This document shows, one piece after another, positions 1 through 8,142 of a stretch of DNA of 64,000 nucleotides. The position numbers and the translations under genes are program-made. The stretch is taken from positions 186,001-250,000 of the forward strand of contig NZ_PGVF01000001.1 of NCBI RefSeq assembly GCF_002860285.1, given 5' to 3'. This DNA is from Bacillus sp. M6-12. Its GTDB lineage: Bacteria > Bacillota > Bacilli > Bacillales > DSM-1321. The number at the start of each line of letters is the position of its first letter. The first letter of the stretch is position 1. The notes under the pieces were generated by a model that saw nothing but the letters and a program-made list of their open reading frames with translations, did not search any database and was not told the DNA's origin.

Positions 1-291
1 AAAGAAATGATTCATGATATTCACATTGAATTTGAGATAGATAGAGGAAATCTATTTTCAACAGAACAATCATTAAGCAGAAGCAATTGCTTACCTTCAA
101 TTAGATTGGCTACGTTTGTAGAAGATGTTCCTCTTATTGGAAAAAATCGAAACATCGAATATATAAATAAAGAGGAAAGAGTTTTGCATATAAAAGAAAA
201 AGTAACGCTTACCTCTTTTCCAACACGACTTCATTCTTGTTTCTTTGCGGATAAAAACTTTGAAAAATGGAGAGAAAAAAGGGATAGGTAA
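1..291 (+). CDS. Unknown protein, gene cut by the window start
   Basis: The reading frame is open from the first base (the codons before the first ATG are Lys-Glu), so this is probably the 3' part of a longer gene. About 96 residues are visible, with no recognised domain. The C-terminus is basic and aromatic (KNFEKWREKR). A hairpin terminator follows directly. Nothing can be said about its function or its start. Confidence 0.6.
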   Translation, partial: KEMIHDIHIEFEIDRGNLFSTEQSLSRSNCLPSIRLATFVEDVPLIGKNRNIEYINKEERVLHIKEKVTLTSFPTRLHSCFFADKNFEKWREKRDR

Positions 292-298
292 TAATAAA

Positions 299-328
299 GA
301 GGCTTTCCTAAAAGGAAGGTCTTTTTTC
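299..328 (+). terminator. Rho-independent terminator
   Basis: The hairpin AGGCTTTCCT / AGGAAGGTCT (with GT pairs) is followed by a T run, just after the stop of the truncated first gene. Confidence 0.7.
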
Positions 329-413
329 TTGAAAATAACTTTATAAAATTGACGAAAAACATTCTATTTAGGCTATAATAAAGACATGGCAGTGTAAGAA
401 TAGGGGGAAGCAT

Positions 414-1256
414 ATGAAATATATTCTATCAAATGACGATAAGTTTTCACTTGAAATAGAAGCAGATATAAAGAGGAAAATAAAAGGATATGTGATTGTT
501 AGTAAAAAAGAAACGATAAATGAATTTATTGAGAAGGATATACATGATTTATATGAATTAAACGAATCTGAAATGAATTTTTCATTTGAGAGTGAAACAA
601 TTCCTTCTTTTTGTGAGAAATACATAATTGAACCACTTTTACCGAACCAAAAAGTAACGAATGTATCTATTTATCACGAAGGGGAAACTATACATGAAAT
701 TGGTTTGCCTATAACGGTGTTAATATTTGAACCCAATAAACCAGCATATGAAAAAGAAGTTCCATATACTCGAAAATCCTTTTCAGATATAGTGAACGGA
801 CATCCAGAGTATGTAACGCTAAGTGAAGATTTGGTTTTAATCTGTAATGAAGAAGGAATGTTGATAAATCTTCCACAGCACAGAGGCTTTTATGGGACAT
901 TTTTAGTTGCAGGATTAGTTAATGGCTGGTCAGCTTCTTTAACAAAAGAACAAATAAAAAAAGTGAAAACGGTATTAGACAAAAAAGAAAACTTTGAAAG
1001 TAAGAGCAAATATTTAAAAGAATACTTTCAAACACATGATATTCCAAGAAAAGTGTTTTTTTATGAATTTGATAATATTTCTTCTCATATAGGAACAGAA
1101 TCTATCATTGAGTTTCTTCTTTCACAAGAAAGCAAAGAACAATTGCAAATGATAGAATTAGAAATTAGAGATATTGAAAGAAATCAAAAAGACATATACC
1201 CATACTTAAAAAGTGTGGGTTATCAGATGGCAAAAAGACAGAACAAAAGATTCTAA
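414..1256 (+). CDS. DUF3846-like protein of unknown function
   Basis: A 280-residue soluble protein with no signal peptide or membrane segment. Residues about 120-185 (HPEYVTL, then INLPQHRGFYGTFLVAG) resemble the DUF3846 module seen in many phage and plasmid proteins, whose function is unknown. The N-terminal 110 residues and the charged C-terminus are unassigned. The start has AGGGGG 8 bases upstream. A TTGACG box and TATAAT lie before it with an unusually long 19 bp spacer. The gene is monocistronic, with a terminator right after the stop. The DUF3846 match is from memory of the pattern and is moderate. Confidence 0.75.
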   Translation: MKYILSNDDKFSLEIEADIKRKIKGYVIVSKKETINEFIEKDIHDLYELNESEMNFSFESETIPSFCEKYIIEPLLPNQKVTNVSIYHEGETIHEIGLPITVLIFEPNKPAYEKEVPYTRKSFSDIVNGHPEYVTLSEDLVLICNEEGMLINLPQHRGFYGTFLVAGLVNGWSASLTKEQIKKVKTVLDKKENFESKSKYLKEYFQTHDIPRKVFFYEFDNISSHIGTESIIEFLLSQESKEQLQMIELEIRDIERNQKDIYPYLKSVGYQMAKRQNKRF

Positions 1257-1280
1257 GAGCTACTTCGGTGGCTCTTTTTT
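1255..1280 (+). terminator. Rho-independent terminator
   Basis: GAGCTAC-TTCG-GTGGCTC hairpin with a UUCG tetraloop and a following T6 run, immediately after the DUF3846-like gene. Confidence 0.9.
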
Positions 1281-1331
1281 ATGTAAAAAAGCATGAAAAT
1301 TTAAAAACAATAAATTTTTTTCATAAGTATA

Positions 1332-1360
1332 TTGACTATAGTCAAAAATGACTATATAAT
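1332..1360 (+). promoter_or_regulatory. Class A promoter with perfect 14-bp palindrome (MCP1)
   Basis: TTGACT, 17 bp, TATAAT. The -35 box is the left end of the perfect palindrome TTGACTATAGTCAA (1332-1345), and a second GACTAT copy lies within the spacer. This is the best example of a motif found upstream of about 16 genes here. The geometry suggests a dimeric repressor occluding the -35 box, but this is inferred. Confidence 0.85.
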
Positions 1361-1425
1361 AAGAAAGTAAATATCGTGTTTAATACGAATTAATTTAAAT
1401 TACATCAGGGAGGGTCATACATAGT

Positions 1426-3141
1426 ATGAAAGGATTAAACGATATTAAAATTTCTCACAAATTAATAGGAGGTTTCTTGGCGACATCGCTTTTTGTTGGT
1501 GTTGTGGGAGGAATCGGCATTACAAATATGTCTCAAATTAATGAGAACGCTAAAACCATTTCAGAAAGTAATTTACTGGAAATTCAAGCAATGTCTGCGG
1601 TTAATTACACTGTAACAGAAACCAAATCAAGCACAAACGAATTAATTAACATTGCGAATAAAAACCAGATAGAAAAAATCGCAACAGAAATTGACAATCT
1701 CGCTAAACAGTCAAATGGGAATGTTTCAAAATATGAACAACTTGAATTGACTGATGCTGAAAAAAAGGAATTTGAACAGTTTAAAATATCCCTTAAAGAA
1801 TATCGAGAAGCCAGAGGTCAACTTCTTGAGCTGGTAAGACAAGGGAATTATGAGAAAGCGATTGAGCTTAGTGAGACAGATTACAAAGGGAAAAGAGATA
1901 AAGTCATTAACGAAATCAATTTCATCATAGAAAAGTCTATGAAGGAATCAGAAGAAATTAAAGATAAAAACGAAGCACTATATGAATCTTCTTTTACTAT
2001 CATGCTTTCTATTATTGGGGTAGGATTGCTTTTATCCATAGCACTTGGTCTTTATCTCTCACGAAACATTTCCAGACGAATTAATGGTGTTGTTGACTTT
2101 GCTGATGGTTTAGGTAAAGGTGATTTAACTCAAACGATTCCATTTTCATCAAATGATGAAATCGGTAAGATGTCTAATTCTTTAAACAAGGCTGTTGAAA
2201 ATATGCGAAATCTTGTTTCAGAAATTATTTCTGGTTCACAAGAAATGTCAGCAACAACAGAAGAGTTGTCGGCAACAATGGAAGAGATTTCAGTTAGCAT
2301 GGAAAGTGTAACAGAAACTACGCAAGAAACAACAAGAGGAATTGAAGAACTAAGTGCTTCAACAGAAGAGATTAGTGCTTCCAGTGAAGAAATTGAACAT
2401 TCTTCAAATGAATTATCTGTAAAATCCAATGAGGGCGGTAAAAAATCAGAAGAAATTAAAATTCGTGCAGATAACGTAAAATCACAAGCGGTTGCCTCTG
2501 CAACATCAGCGATTAATCTGTATGAAGAAAAGCAAAGTAAAATTAATCAAGCAATTGAACAAGCGAAAGTTGTTTCCCAAATCGGTCTTTTAGCTGATAC
2601 AATTGGTGAAATTGCAAATCAGACAAACCTATTGTCTTTAAACGCAAGTATCGAGGCCGCTCGTGCTGGTGAATCAGGTCGTGGATTTGCGGTAGTGGCA
2701 AACGAAGTGCGAAACTTAGCGGAACAATCAAATGCTTCTGCTTCTAATATTAGACAAGTAATTACTGAAGTTCAACGTGCTTTTGATGATATGACTAATA
2801 TTTCAATGGAAGTCATGGAGTTTATCAACACGCAAGTTAAACCTGACTATGAATTGTTAGTAGAGGTTGGAGACACATATCAAAAAGATGCAGAGTTTGT
2901 AATGGATATGTCGAATGAAATTGCAGTTGCTTCTAAAGCCATCTCTGATTCTATTTCAGAAGTAAGTGCTTCACTGTTAAATGTATCTGCAACGACAGAG
3001 CAAACATCTTCTGGTTCAGAAACAGTTCTTCAAAATATTTCATTGGCATCTGATTCTGTTAGAGAAGTAGCAAACGCTATTCAAAGTCAAGCGGAAATGG
3101 CTGAAAAGCTATCCAGAATGTCACAACAATTTAAAGTATAA
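1426..3141 (+). CDS. Methyl-accepting chemotaxis protein with four-helix-bundle type sensor
   Basis: A 571-residue chemoreceptor. The first membrane helix is at about 12-32, followed by an extracellular all-helical region (about 33-185) of the 4HB type. The second helix is at about 188-210, then a HAMP linker and a long cytoplasmic coiled coil. The signalling tip around residue 395-430 ([19 protein letters not shown]) contacts CheW and CheA in this family. No C-terminal CheR-binding pentapeptide is visible. A class A palindromic promoter lies about 65 bp upstream and a terminator directly follows, so the gene is transcribed alone. The ligand is unknown. CheX and CheW elsewhere in the window are likely partners, and no CheA is present. 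Confidence 0.95.
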   Translation: MKGLNDIKISHKLIGGFLATSLFVGVVGGIGITNMSQINENAKTISESNLLEIQAMSAVNYTVTETKSSTNELINIANKNQIEKIATEIDNLAKQSNGNVSKYEQLELTDAEKKEFEQFKISLKEYREARGQLLELVRQGNYEKAIELSETDYKGKRDKVINEINFIIEKSMKESEEIKDKNEALYESSFTIMLSIIGVGLLLSIALGLYLSRNISRRINGVVDFADGLGKGDLTQTIPFSSNDEIGKMSNSLNKAVENMRNLVSEIISGSQEMSATTEELSATMEEISVSMESVTETTQETTRGIEELSASTEEISASSEEIEHSSNELSVKSNEGGKKSEEIKIRADNVKSQAVASATSAINLYEEKQSKINQAIEQAKVVSQIGLLADTIGEIANQTNLLSLNASIEAARAGESGRGFAVVANEVRNLAEQSNASASNIRQVITEVQRAFDDMTNISMEVMEFINTQVKPDYELLVEVGDTYQKDAEFVMDMSNEIAVASKAISDSISEVSASLLNVSATTEQTSSGSETVLQNISLASDSVREVANAIQSQAEMAEKLSRMSQQFKV

Positions 3142-3146
3142 AGATG

Positions 3147-3177
3147 AACCATCCGAAAGGGTGGTTTTTCTTTTTTT
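3147..3177 (+). terminator. Rho-independent terminator
   Basis: AACCATCC-GAAA-GGGTGGTT hairpin with a GAAA loop and T-rich tail after MCP1. Confidence 0.9.
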
Positions 3178-3268
3178 ATGATAATCTTTCTACAAAAAAA
3201 CTATAGTAGAACATAGAAACAGAAGAAAGGAAATGTATTCACACATTACTGAAAAAGAGGAGAGGTTT

Positions 3269-3460
3269 ATGATGAAATTGTGGTTTAAATTACAATTTTG
3301 GGTAACGATTATTGCATTGGTCTATGTCTTTTTCATCTTTAACGATGGCTATGTAGGAAAGCTATTTATGGAAGTCCTATTTGGATTCCTTGGCGAATGG
3401 ATAAAAGGTTTGTTTCAAGGTTTCTTAGATGCTATCGTGGATAGTGCTTTACACCAATAA
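3269..3460 (+). CDS. Small membrane protein
   Basis: A 63-residue protein starting MMKLWFKLQF. The longer frame begins 36 bases upstream, but GAGGAGAGG sits just before this ATG pair, so the shorter start is preferred (the second ATG, 3 bases on, is equally possible). Residues about 8-26 are a likely membrane helix (WVTIIALVYVFFIF), and the rest is an amphipathic helix ending in Asp and His. It lies between a chemoreceptor and a lipoprotein. No family is recognised. Confidence 0.65.
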   Translation: MMKLWFKLQFWVTIIALVYVFFIFNDGYVGKLFMEVLFGFLGEWIKGLFQGFLDAIVDSALHQ

Positions 3461-3462
3461 GA

Positions 3463-3490
3463 AAAAGGCTATATTAGCCTTTTCTTTTTT
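3463..3490. terminator. Terminator between converging genes
   Basis: AAAAGGCTA-TAT-TAGCCTTTTC hairpin with T-rich tail on the plus strand. Its A-rich left flank allows use by the minus-strand lipoprotein gene too. Confidence 0.8.
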
Positions 3491-3500
3491 ACATATTGAT

Positions 3501-4004
3501 TTATTTATTGTTTTCTACGTCTTTTTTCAATTCATATTCTCCTTCACTGATTCCCTTCTTTTCTTCGGTATCGTTTGTAAGAGAAACTTTTAAAACCAAT
3601 TGCTCTCCTTTATCTTCAATGGAGACTGTGCCATTTTTACCTGATGCTTCTTTAAATACACCCTCAATGGTATCTCCTTGAATCATTCCAGTAAAAGGAG
3701 CATGGTGATACGTTGATGTTTCTCCATTTTGCGTCAACACAAATCCATTTACCACACTGTTATTCTCTATACGAAATTCTAATCGTGTTAAATTATTTCC
3801 TGACTTTCCAATCCAAGCTCCACGATACAGATAAGGCGAAGGGGTGTCTTTATCAGCAGAAGCAGTTTGAATGACTTCTTCTACGGATGGTGCTGTTTGC
3901 TCTGTTTCTTTCTTCATTTCCATATCCTGACTTGGCTTTTCACAACCAGAAAAGAATAGTGTTAATAAAGACAGGAAACAAACACCAATAGTTAGTTTTT
4001 TCAT
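3501..4004 (-). CDS. Small lipoprotein of unknown function
   Basis: A 167-residue exported lipoprotein. It has an N-terminal KK, a hydrophobic stretch and the lipobox LFFSGC, so Cys21 should be lipidated and the protein anchored on the outer face of the membrane. The segment after the lipobox is Glu/Lys/Thr-rich and flexible. The C-terminal about 110 residues look like a beta-rich domain (RGAWIGKSGNNLTRLEFRI, then SLTNDTEEKKGISEGEYEL). No known family is recognised. A good AAGGAGAAG ribosome site precedes the ATG. It faces cheX divergently. Confidence 0.85.
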   Translation of the reverse strand: MKKLTIGVCFLSLLTLFFSGCEKPSQDMEMKKETEQTAPSVEEVIQTASADKDTPSPYLYRGAWIGKSGNNLTRLEFRIENNSVVNGFVLTQNGETSTYHHAPFTGMIQGDTIEGVFKEASGKNGTVSIEDKGEQLVLKVSLTNDTEEKKGISEGEYELKKDVENNK

Positions 4005-4103
4005 AGTCTTCTCCTTTCTTTTTTCATGTCCCTTTTATTATAGTCGAAATGAAGAATGAGGATTAAAAGGAATGGTTTTATGTTACCTAAATGACTTAAT
4101 ACA

Positions 4104-4132
4104 TTGACTATTGTCTATGAAAATAGTATGAT
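4104..4132 (+). promoter_or_regulatory. Class A promoter (cheX)
   Basis: TTGACT, 17 bp, TATGAT. The palindrome core here is GACTATTGTC, one step away from GACTATAGTC. Confidence 0.8.
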
Positions 4133-4168
4133 AGAAATAGAGAAAAACAAAAGGAGGAAATAAGACTG

Positions 4169-4633
4169 ATGAAAGCCGAACACATCAATCCCTTTATTAC
4201 AGAATGTCAGTCTATGTTTCAAGAAGTAGCTGGTATTCCTTTGAAAGTAGCAGGAACAACCCTGAAACAATCACCAACCTCGAACAAGAATGTTGTCATT
4301 ATGCTTGGGGTAACAGGAGACTTGCGTGGAAACGTAGCCATTAATATTGACGAAGAAGGAGTAAAGTATATTGCGTCTCAAATGATGGGAGGAATGCCTG
4401 TTGTAGAATTAGATGAAATGACAAAAAGTGCAATTTCAGAACTTGGAAACATGATTATGGGTCGAGTTTGTACTGCCTTTTCCACAAAAGGAACTTTCAT
4501 TGATATAACACCACCTTCTCTTCTAACAGGGGATAATATCCAACTTACCTTTTCCCAATTACCGCTTCTATCTATTACCTTTAAACATGAAAACATAGAA
4601 GTTGAATTTGATATTTCTATTCATGCGAAATAA
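4169..4633 (+). CDS. cheX: CheX-type CheY-P phosphatase
   Basis: A 154-residue protein of the CheC/CheX/FliY phosphatase fold. A single ExxN signature (Glu91-Leu-Gly-Asn94 in SAISELGNMIMG) is present, as in CheX, which has one site per chain where CheC has two. In this family the Glu and Asn dephosphorylate CheY-P, ending the chemotaxis signal in the cytoplasm. AAAGGAGGAAA precedes the ATG. It has its own class A promoter, like the two receptors and cheW, which suggests one chemosensory regulon. No CheY or CheA is encoded here, so it must act on a kinase system encoded elsewhere. Confidence 0.9.
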   Translation: MKAEHINPFITECQSMFQEVAGIPLKVAGTTLKQSPTSNKNVVIMLGVTGDLRGNVAINIDEEGVKYIASQMMGGMPVVELDEMTKSAISELGNMIMGRVCTAFSTKGTFIDITPPSLLTGDNIQLTFSQLPLLSITFKHENIEVEFDISIHAK

Positions 4634-4664
4634 AGACGATTCAAAACAATAAAGCATCACAAAA

Positions 4665-4693
4665 ATGACTATAATCTAATAGGTTTATATAAA
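4665..4693 (+). promoter_or_regulatory. Class A-like promoter
   Basis: ATGACT, 17 bp, TATAAA, with GACTATAATC over the -35 box. It lies between cheX and the following small gene. Confidence 0.65.
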
Positions 4694-4714
4694 ACAACAA
4701 GGAGAGTGTCAATC

Positions 4715-5017
4715 ATGAAACTCACATCTACTATGGTATTCGATTTTCAATTAATTGAAGAGCAAGGAAAGAAAAGTGGAGTGAAAGGGAGAGAAGCCCT
4801 TACTGGAGAGTTCTATATTTTAAAAAATGGAGAAATCATTGGTGGTCTAAGTGTTTCCAACTATTATGGAGAACAATGTGTTAGTATCGAAACACCTGAT
4901 GCGAATTTCACCATTGATGAATGGATAATCTTTGTTTCTGAAATGAAAGAACGATTCTTGTTGGAAGGTTCTCAACCTATCATGATGAACAAATATCCAC
5001 AATCATTTGCGATGTAA
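4715..5017 (+). CDS. Unknown 100-residue protein downstream of cheX
   Basis: A soluble protein with no recognised domain. A GTG 9 bases upstream is inside the AAGGAGAG ribosome site, so the ATG is the true start. The sequence reads like a small mixed alpha/beta domain (GEFYILKNGEIIGGLSVSNYYGEQCVSIE). It has a class A-like promoter and follows cheX in the same direction, so a role in the chemosensory regulon is possible but unproven. A terminator follows the stop. Confidence 0.75.
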   Translation: MKLTSTMVFDFQLIEEQGKKSGVKGREALTGEFYILKNGEIIGGLSVSNYYGEQCVSIETPDANFTIDEWIIFVSEMKERFLLEGSQPIMMNKYPQSFAM

Positions 5018-5041
5018 AGAAGGGGAAACCCTTCTTTTTTA
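5017..5041 (+). terminator. Rho-independent terminator
   Basis: AGAAGGG-GAAA-CCCTTCT hairpin followed by T6. Confidence 0.9.
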
Positions 5042-5090
5042 TTATATAAAATGAAATATGATAAATAGAAGAGGAGTTATATATGAAGAA

Positions 5091-5125
5091 AAGAGGAGTA
5101 AGACCATTATGGCTCTACTCCTCTT
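5091..5125. terminator. Hairpin terminator overlapping an 18-codon ORF
   Basis: AAGAGGAGTA pairs with TACTCCTCTT around a short interrupted stem, T-rich on the right and A-rich on the left, so it can terminate the minus-strand gene that ends at 5128. The same bases encode a possible 18-residue plus-strand ORF (5083-5139, beginning MKKRGVRPLW) that has a GAGGAG site. I judge the ORF probably fortuitous. Confidence 0.6.
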
Positions 5126-5127
5126 TA

Positions 5128-5775
5128 TTATTTCTTTAAGATATAAAGCGTTCTACGAACTTGATGATTATAAGTAAAATACGTCACAATCATAATCGTA
5201 TCATCAGAAACCTTTATATCTCTAATGACATTAGGATAAACACTTAACACTTCTTTAGTCGAATTAGGTTGATGGAATGTACCAGCATTTGCATGACCAG
5301 TAATCGTTGCATAATCAGGTGTAGTGAAACTTATATAAATTGAATGGAGGATTCCTGAAAAATCTGTATCCACCTTTTCTCGTTCAATATCATCTTCTAT
5401 GACCGTTAGATTCCTAAATTCCCTAATTTTTTCTTTATACTCCTCACAAAAAGTATGATAACTATAAATTCTTCCGTTAAAATAAGAGAATTTGTTCATC
5501 ATTTCTTTTTTTGCTTCTTCATATTTATTCTTTTTCTGTTGTAAGGCATAAGCCTTTCCATCTGCTTCTTTGATTAGAGCATCACGCTTAGAATAAGAAT
5601 ATTTAACCCATTGATGACTGTATTCTCTAATGTTTGAACCGTATATCTTTTCTAAATAGGATAGTTCTTCATAAGAGCCTTTTTTGATTTTTTTCCATTT
5701 CTGGTATTGTTCGTCAGTCATAGCCTTATATGGATTAGGGCTATTATCTTGAAAAAGATTTTTAAAGAAACCCAT
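5128..5775 (-). CDS. Unknown 215-residue protein
   Basis: A cytoplasmic protein. Residues about 20-125 are highly charged and helical, probably coiled coil (KWKKIKKGSYEELSYLEKIYG, then ALQQKKNKYEEAKKEMM). Residues about 130-215 look like a beta-rich domain ending VRRTLYILKK. No family is recognised. AGGAGGGTGATT precedes the ATG. It is probably co-transcribed with the low-complexity gene upstream, 51 bp away. Confidence 0.75.
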   Translation of the reverse strand: MGFFKNLFQDNSPNPYKAMTDEQYQKWKKIKKGSYEELSYLEKIYGSNIREYSHQWVKYSYSKRDALIKEADGKAYALQQKKNKYEEAKKEMMNKFSYFNGRIYSYHTFCEEYKEKIREFRNLTVIEDDIEREKVDTDFSGILHSIYISFTTPDYATITGHANAGTFHQPNSTKEVLSVYPNVIRDIKVSDDTIMIVTYFTYNHQVRRTLYILKK

Positions 5776-5826
5776 TAAATCACCCTCCTAATCTATTTGA
5801 AAAATCATTTATTAGAAGATGGTGGT

Positions 5827-6327
5827 TTATTTTGCTGTTGAAGTTTGAGTGACCGAATCTACTTTCTTCACATTTCCAGCTTCTTTATCTTTTTGAACAG
5901 GTGCTTGTGCATCAGGTCGTGCAACAGGTGCAGTTTGAGAAGCATTAAGAGAGGCTACCAAATTTTGAGTCGCTTCACTTACTTCTTCTTTCGGTTTTTC
6001 TGTTTGTTTCATTTCAGCCTGTTTAACTGTTTCCGCTTTTACGGTTTCTGCTTCTTTTTGTTTAACAGATTCAGCATACAGTTTTCTTGCTTCATCGGAA
6101 ATTTCTACTTTGTCCACCTTTGGAGCTTTTGTTTGTGCTTGAGCAGAAGTGCTATTTTCTACATGAGTAGCTTTTACGCTATCTGTTTTTTGAGTTTGGG
6201 TTTGGGCTTGTTGAGCCTGTTTGGAATCCGTTTTCTGTGTCTCTTGTTGTGACTTTACACTTTCCGTTTGAGAAATCTTTTGATATTGAGCATGAGCTAC
6301 TTGATTGTTTTGAGTATTGACTTGCAT
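5827..6327 (-). CDS. Low-complexity Gln/Lys/Thr-rich protein with a FlgM-like motif
   Basis: A 166-residue, highly hydrophilic and probably disordered protein, rich in Gln, Lys, Thr and Ala (repeated QTQKTDS and VKAETVKQ units). One short conserved-looking segment, VDKVEISDEARKLYAES near residue 75-90, resembles the VxISxEA motif of FlgM-type anti-sigma factors and related flagellar proteins, but this is weak. The ATG used here follows AAAGGATG; an upstream in-frame ATG has no ribosome site. A class A palindromic promoter precedes it, as for the chemotaxis genes. Confidence 0.7.
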   Translation of the reverse strand: MQVNTQNNQVAHAQYQKISQTESVKSQQETQKTDSKQAQQAQTQTQKTDSVKATHVENSTSAQAQTKAPKVDKVEISDEARKLYAESVKQKEAETVKAETVKQAEMKQTEKPKEEVSEATQNLVASLNASQTAPVARPDAQAPVQKDKEAGNVKKVDSVTQTSTAK

Positions 6328-6381
6328 TATATCACACATCCTTTTCATTTTTTCTATTATTATAGTGTACTCCTCTATTAA

Positions 6382-6410
6382 ACTTTACAATATCCGTAGA
6401 CTATAGTCAA
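6382..6410 (-). promoter_or_regulatory. Class A promoter, minus strand
   Basis: On the minus strand: TTGACT, 17 bp, TAAAGT, with an intact GACTATAGTC palindrome. It serves the low-complexity gene downstream. Confidence 0.75.
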
Positions 6411-6443
6411 TATGTACAGGGTTTTACTTCCTCCAATACCAAT

Positions 6444-6477
6444 AAAAAAACCCTTGCTTTTATTTCTTAGCAAGGGA
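6444..6477 (-). terminator. Rho-independent terminator, minus strand
   Basis: CCCTTGC / GCAAGGG hairpin followed on the minus strand by T7, downstream of the gene at 6515-6856. Confidence 0.85.
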
Positions 6478-6514
6478 TTCATCTTCTTATTTTAATTATC
6501 TGCAAGAGCTTTCT

Positions 6515-6856
6515 CTATTTTTGTCGTGGCACATAAGATTCTTCACGTTTAAGAAACTTTTCATAAACAATAATAGATTCTTCCACGTCTGAATCTATCA
6601 AATGAACTTCAAGAAGGTGTTTGTCAGCTATTGTTTCGATATGCTCAACAAAGACCACTCCCATATCCACTTTATGCAAATTGTCCAGATTGGTACGATA
6701 AACACTAACTCCTTCAGAATTAAGTAGAATACTTCCTTCTGTACCGTCTTTTAATGTAACGGTTTTTCCAGGTATATCGGAAATTCCGTTACCATCCCAT
6801 GCTTCCCAATTCGGCATAAGTACCTCTTTAAATTCGATTTGATAGCCATAATCCAT
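6515..6856 (-). CDS. Unknown 113-residue protein
   Basis: An acidic soluble protein with several short beta-like segments (GKTVTLKDGTEGSILLNSEGVSVYRT) that could form a small barrel. No family is recognised. AAGGAGGATAC precedes the ATG. It lies alone between two minus-strand genes, bounded by its own terminator and by the terminator of the preceding gene. Confidence 0.75.
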   Translation of the reverse strand: MDYGYQIEFKEVLMPNWEAWDGNGISDIPGKTVTLKDGTEGSILLNSEGVSVYRTNLDNLHKVDMGVVFVEHIETIADKHLLEVHLIDSDVEESIIVYEKFLKREESYVPRQK

Positions 6857-6897
6857 TTTTTTGTATCCTCCTTGAAATAAATTTATTTATGTAACAG

Positions 6898-6927
6898 AAA
6901 TACAGGAAGAAAAGACTTCCTGTATTC
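6898..6927 (-). terminator. Rho-independent terminator, minus strand
   Basis: ATACAGGAAG / CTTCCTGTAT hairpin with a T-containing tail on the minus strand, after the zinc-ribbon gene. Confidence 0.75.
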
Positions 6928-6943
6928 TATAATAAAACATTCC

Positions 6944-7459
6944 TTAATAAGCAAAGACTTCTTCATTTGGGTCGTCTAACACACCGTCACATTGGTCGCA
7001 ACGCTTCCCATTAGAAGAACCCATACCGTTTTCCTTTACATATTGACCATCAACATAGTTCCACGAAATGTCATCTTCTTGTGTTTCCGTTACTCTTTCC
7101 ATAGCAACATAACAATGAGGGCATACTGCTTTTCCATCGGCTGTTGTATAGAAAGGAGCTTCCTCTTCAAACTTAAAACCAAGCTCGTCTTCGCCACAAA
7201 TGACTTCAGAAATACCTGTTCCATTCAAATGAGGGTGAGTGCTCTCAATAGAAGCATAAGGCATTTCTTCAAAGTCTACATAAATGTCCAAAATGGTTTC
7301 ATTTTCTGTTTCCTTATCAGTACCATATTTAACTTCTGTTACAACACCTTCAAGTCCTTCATAATCAGAACCTTTTAACGCAATAGCTTTTGTCCCTGCT
7401 GTAATAAGTTCCAACTTTGGAAATGCTTTAAGTTCTACTTTACTGAATTTGATAGTCAT
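6944..7459 (-). CDS. Unknown protein with C-terminal zinc ribbon
   Basis: A 171-residue protein. Residues 20-105 look beta-rich, beginning with a KOW/SH3-like segment (AIALKGSDYEGLEGVVTEV). The C-terminus carries paired cysteines C113-PH-C116 and C154-DQ-C157, a likely zinc ribbon. An ATG 9 bases upstream overlaps AAGGAG, so the internal ATG (MTIKFS) is taken as the start. An AT palindrome (CTATAATATATTATAG) lies 38 bp upstream. No specific function is recognised. Confidence 0.8.
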   Translation of the reverse strand: MTIKFSKVELKAFPKLELITAGTKAIALKGSDYEGLEGVVTEVKYGTDKETENETILDIYVDFEEMPYASIESTHPHLNGTGISEVICGEDELGFKFEEEAPFYTTADGKAVCPHCYVAMERVTETQEDDISWNYVDGQYVKENGMGSSNGKRCDQCDGVLDDPNEEVFAY

Positions 7460-7496
7460 GAATACCATCTCCTTATTTAATGTTATAGGTTATCAT

Positions 7497-7512
7497 CTAT
7501 AATATATTATAG
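7497..7512. promoter_or_regulatory. Perfect 16-bp AT palindrome between divergent genes
   Basis: CTATAATATATTATAG reads identically on both strands and contains TATAAT on each. It lies between divergent genes and could be a -10 box on both strands or an operator. Confidence 0.4.
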
Positions 7513-7527
7513 CATAAAAAGAATAAC

Positions 7528-7569
7528 TTGTAAATTATAATTTACAAAATACTAAATTTATGTTAGTAT
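7528..7569 (+). promoter_or_regulatory. Class B promoter with perfect 20-bp palindrome
   Basis: A perfect palindrome (TTGTAAATTA and its complement, 7528-7547) overlaps the -35 box TTTACA, followed by 17 bp and TAGTAT. The same design recurs before 16451 and 43341, and partly before 26350. Confidence 0.8.
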
Positions 7570-7585
7570 AAAGGAGGGTTAAGTA

Positions 7586-7834
7586 TTGAATGAATTAATG
7601 AATGAATTAGGAAAAGAGTTACAGATTGAAAAATTGGAACATGAATCAGAATATTCCTATTGTGAAAAGGTAAAGGCATACGCAAAAGAACATCCAGAAG
7701 AAGCAGAAAGAGCTATTATTAAGGTGAGTAAAAGAAAACCTTTTTACCACATGTCGGATAAAGAAAAAGAAGAAACCAAAGATACCCTATTGCAGATTCT
7801 TACGAAGGTTGCATTTGGTGTTCTACGAGTGTAA
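7586..7834 (+). CDS. Unknown 82-residue protein, first gene of a five-gene operon
   Basis: A small charged helical protein using a TTG start 8 bases after AAGGAGGG. No domain is recognised. The composition (EEAERAIIKVSKRKPFYHMSDKEKEE) suggests an all-helical fold. It is followed within 1-30 bp by four more genes in the same direction, so the five probably form one transcript from the class B promoter. Confidence 0.7.
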   Translation: MNELMNELGKELQIEKLEHESEYSYCEKVKAYAKEHPEEAERAIIKVSKRKPFYHMSDKEKEETKDTLLQILTKVAFGVLRV

Positions 7835-7851
7835 AGGAAGTGTGAAAAATT

Positions 7852-8115
7852 ATGTATAAAGAAAATGGAATAGATTTTGAAGTGGGTCGTTGTTATCGGC
7901 ACTTTAAAGGCATGTTGTATTACGTTATAGGCATTGGAGAACACACAGAGACACATGAACTTCAAGTTTGCTACAAAGCCCTTTATGGTGATAATAAACT
8001 GCATTTCAGACCATATGACATGTTCATTGAGGAAGTACCAGAAGACAAGCAACCAGAGAATGTAACTGGTCAAACATACCGATTTGAACCATTTGAAGCA
8101 AAACAAGTTATCTAA
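7852..8115 (+). CDS. DUF1653 family protein
   Basis: An 87-residue protein with the DUF1653 pattern: GRCYRHFKGMLYYVIGIGEHTET, then YKALYGDNKLHFRPYDMF. The family is a small single-domain fold common in bacteria and phages, of unknown role. Members usually carry exactly these conserved G-Y-HFKG, T-E and RP..MF positions. It is the second gene in the class B operon. Confidence 0.85.
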   Translation: MYKENGIDFEVGRCYRHFKGMLYYVIGIGEHTETHELQVCYKALYGDNKLHFRPYDMFIEEVPEDKQPENVTGQTYRFEPFEAKQVI

Positions 8116-8142
8116 CAAACGATATTAAAGGAGATTACAAAA

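Noticed and set aside
2130-2429. Minus-strand ORF inside the first chemoreceptor gene
   Set aside because: Shadow of a repetitive coding sequence; it has no ribosome site and its Ser/Ile-rich composition mirrors the receptor codons.
5845-6252. Plus-strand ORF opposite the low-complexity protein
   Set aside because: Phe/Cys/Leu-rich shadow of the Gln/Lys-rich gene on the other strand, with no ribosome site.
7528-7547. TnrA or PerR/Fur-type binding site
   Set aside because: The palindrome resembles such boxes in AT content, but the spacing of TGTNA and TNACA is one base off for TnrA and the GATAAT core of PerR/Fur boxes is lacking.
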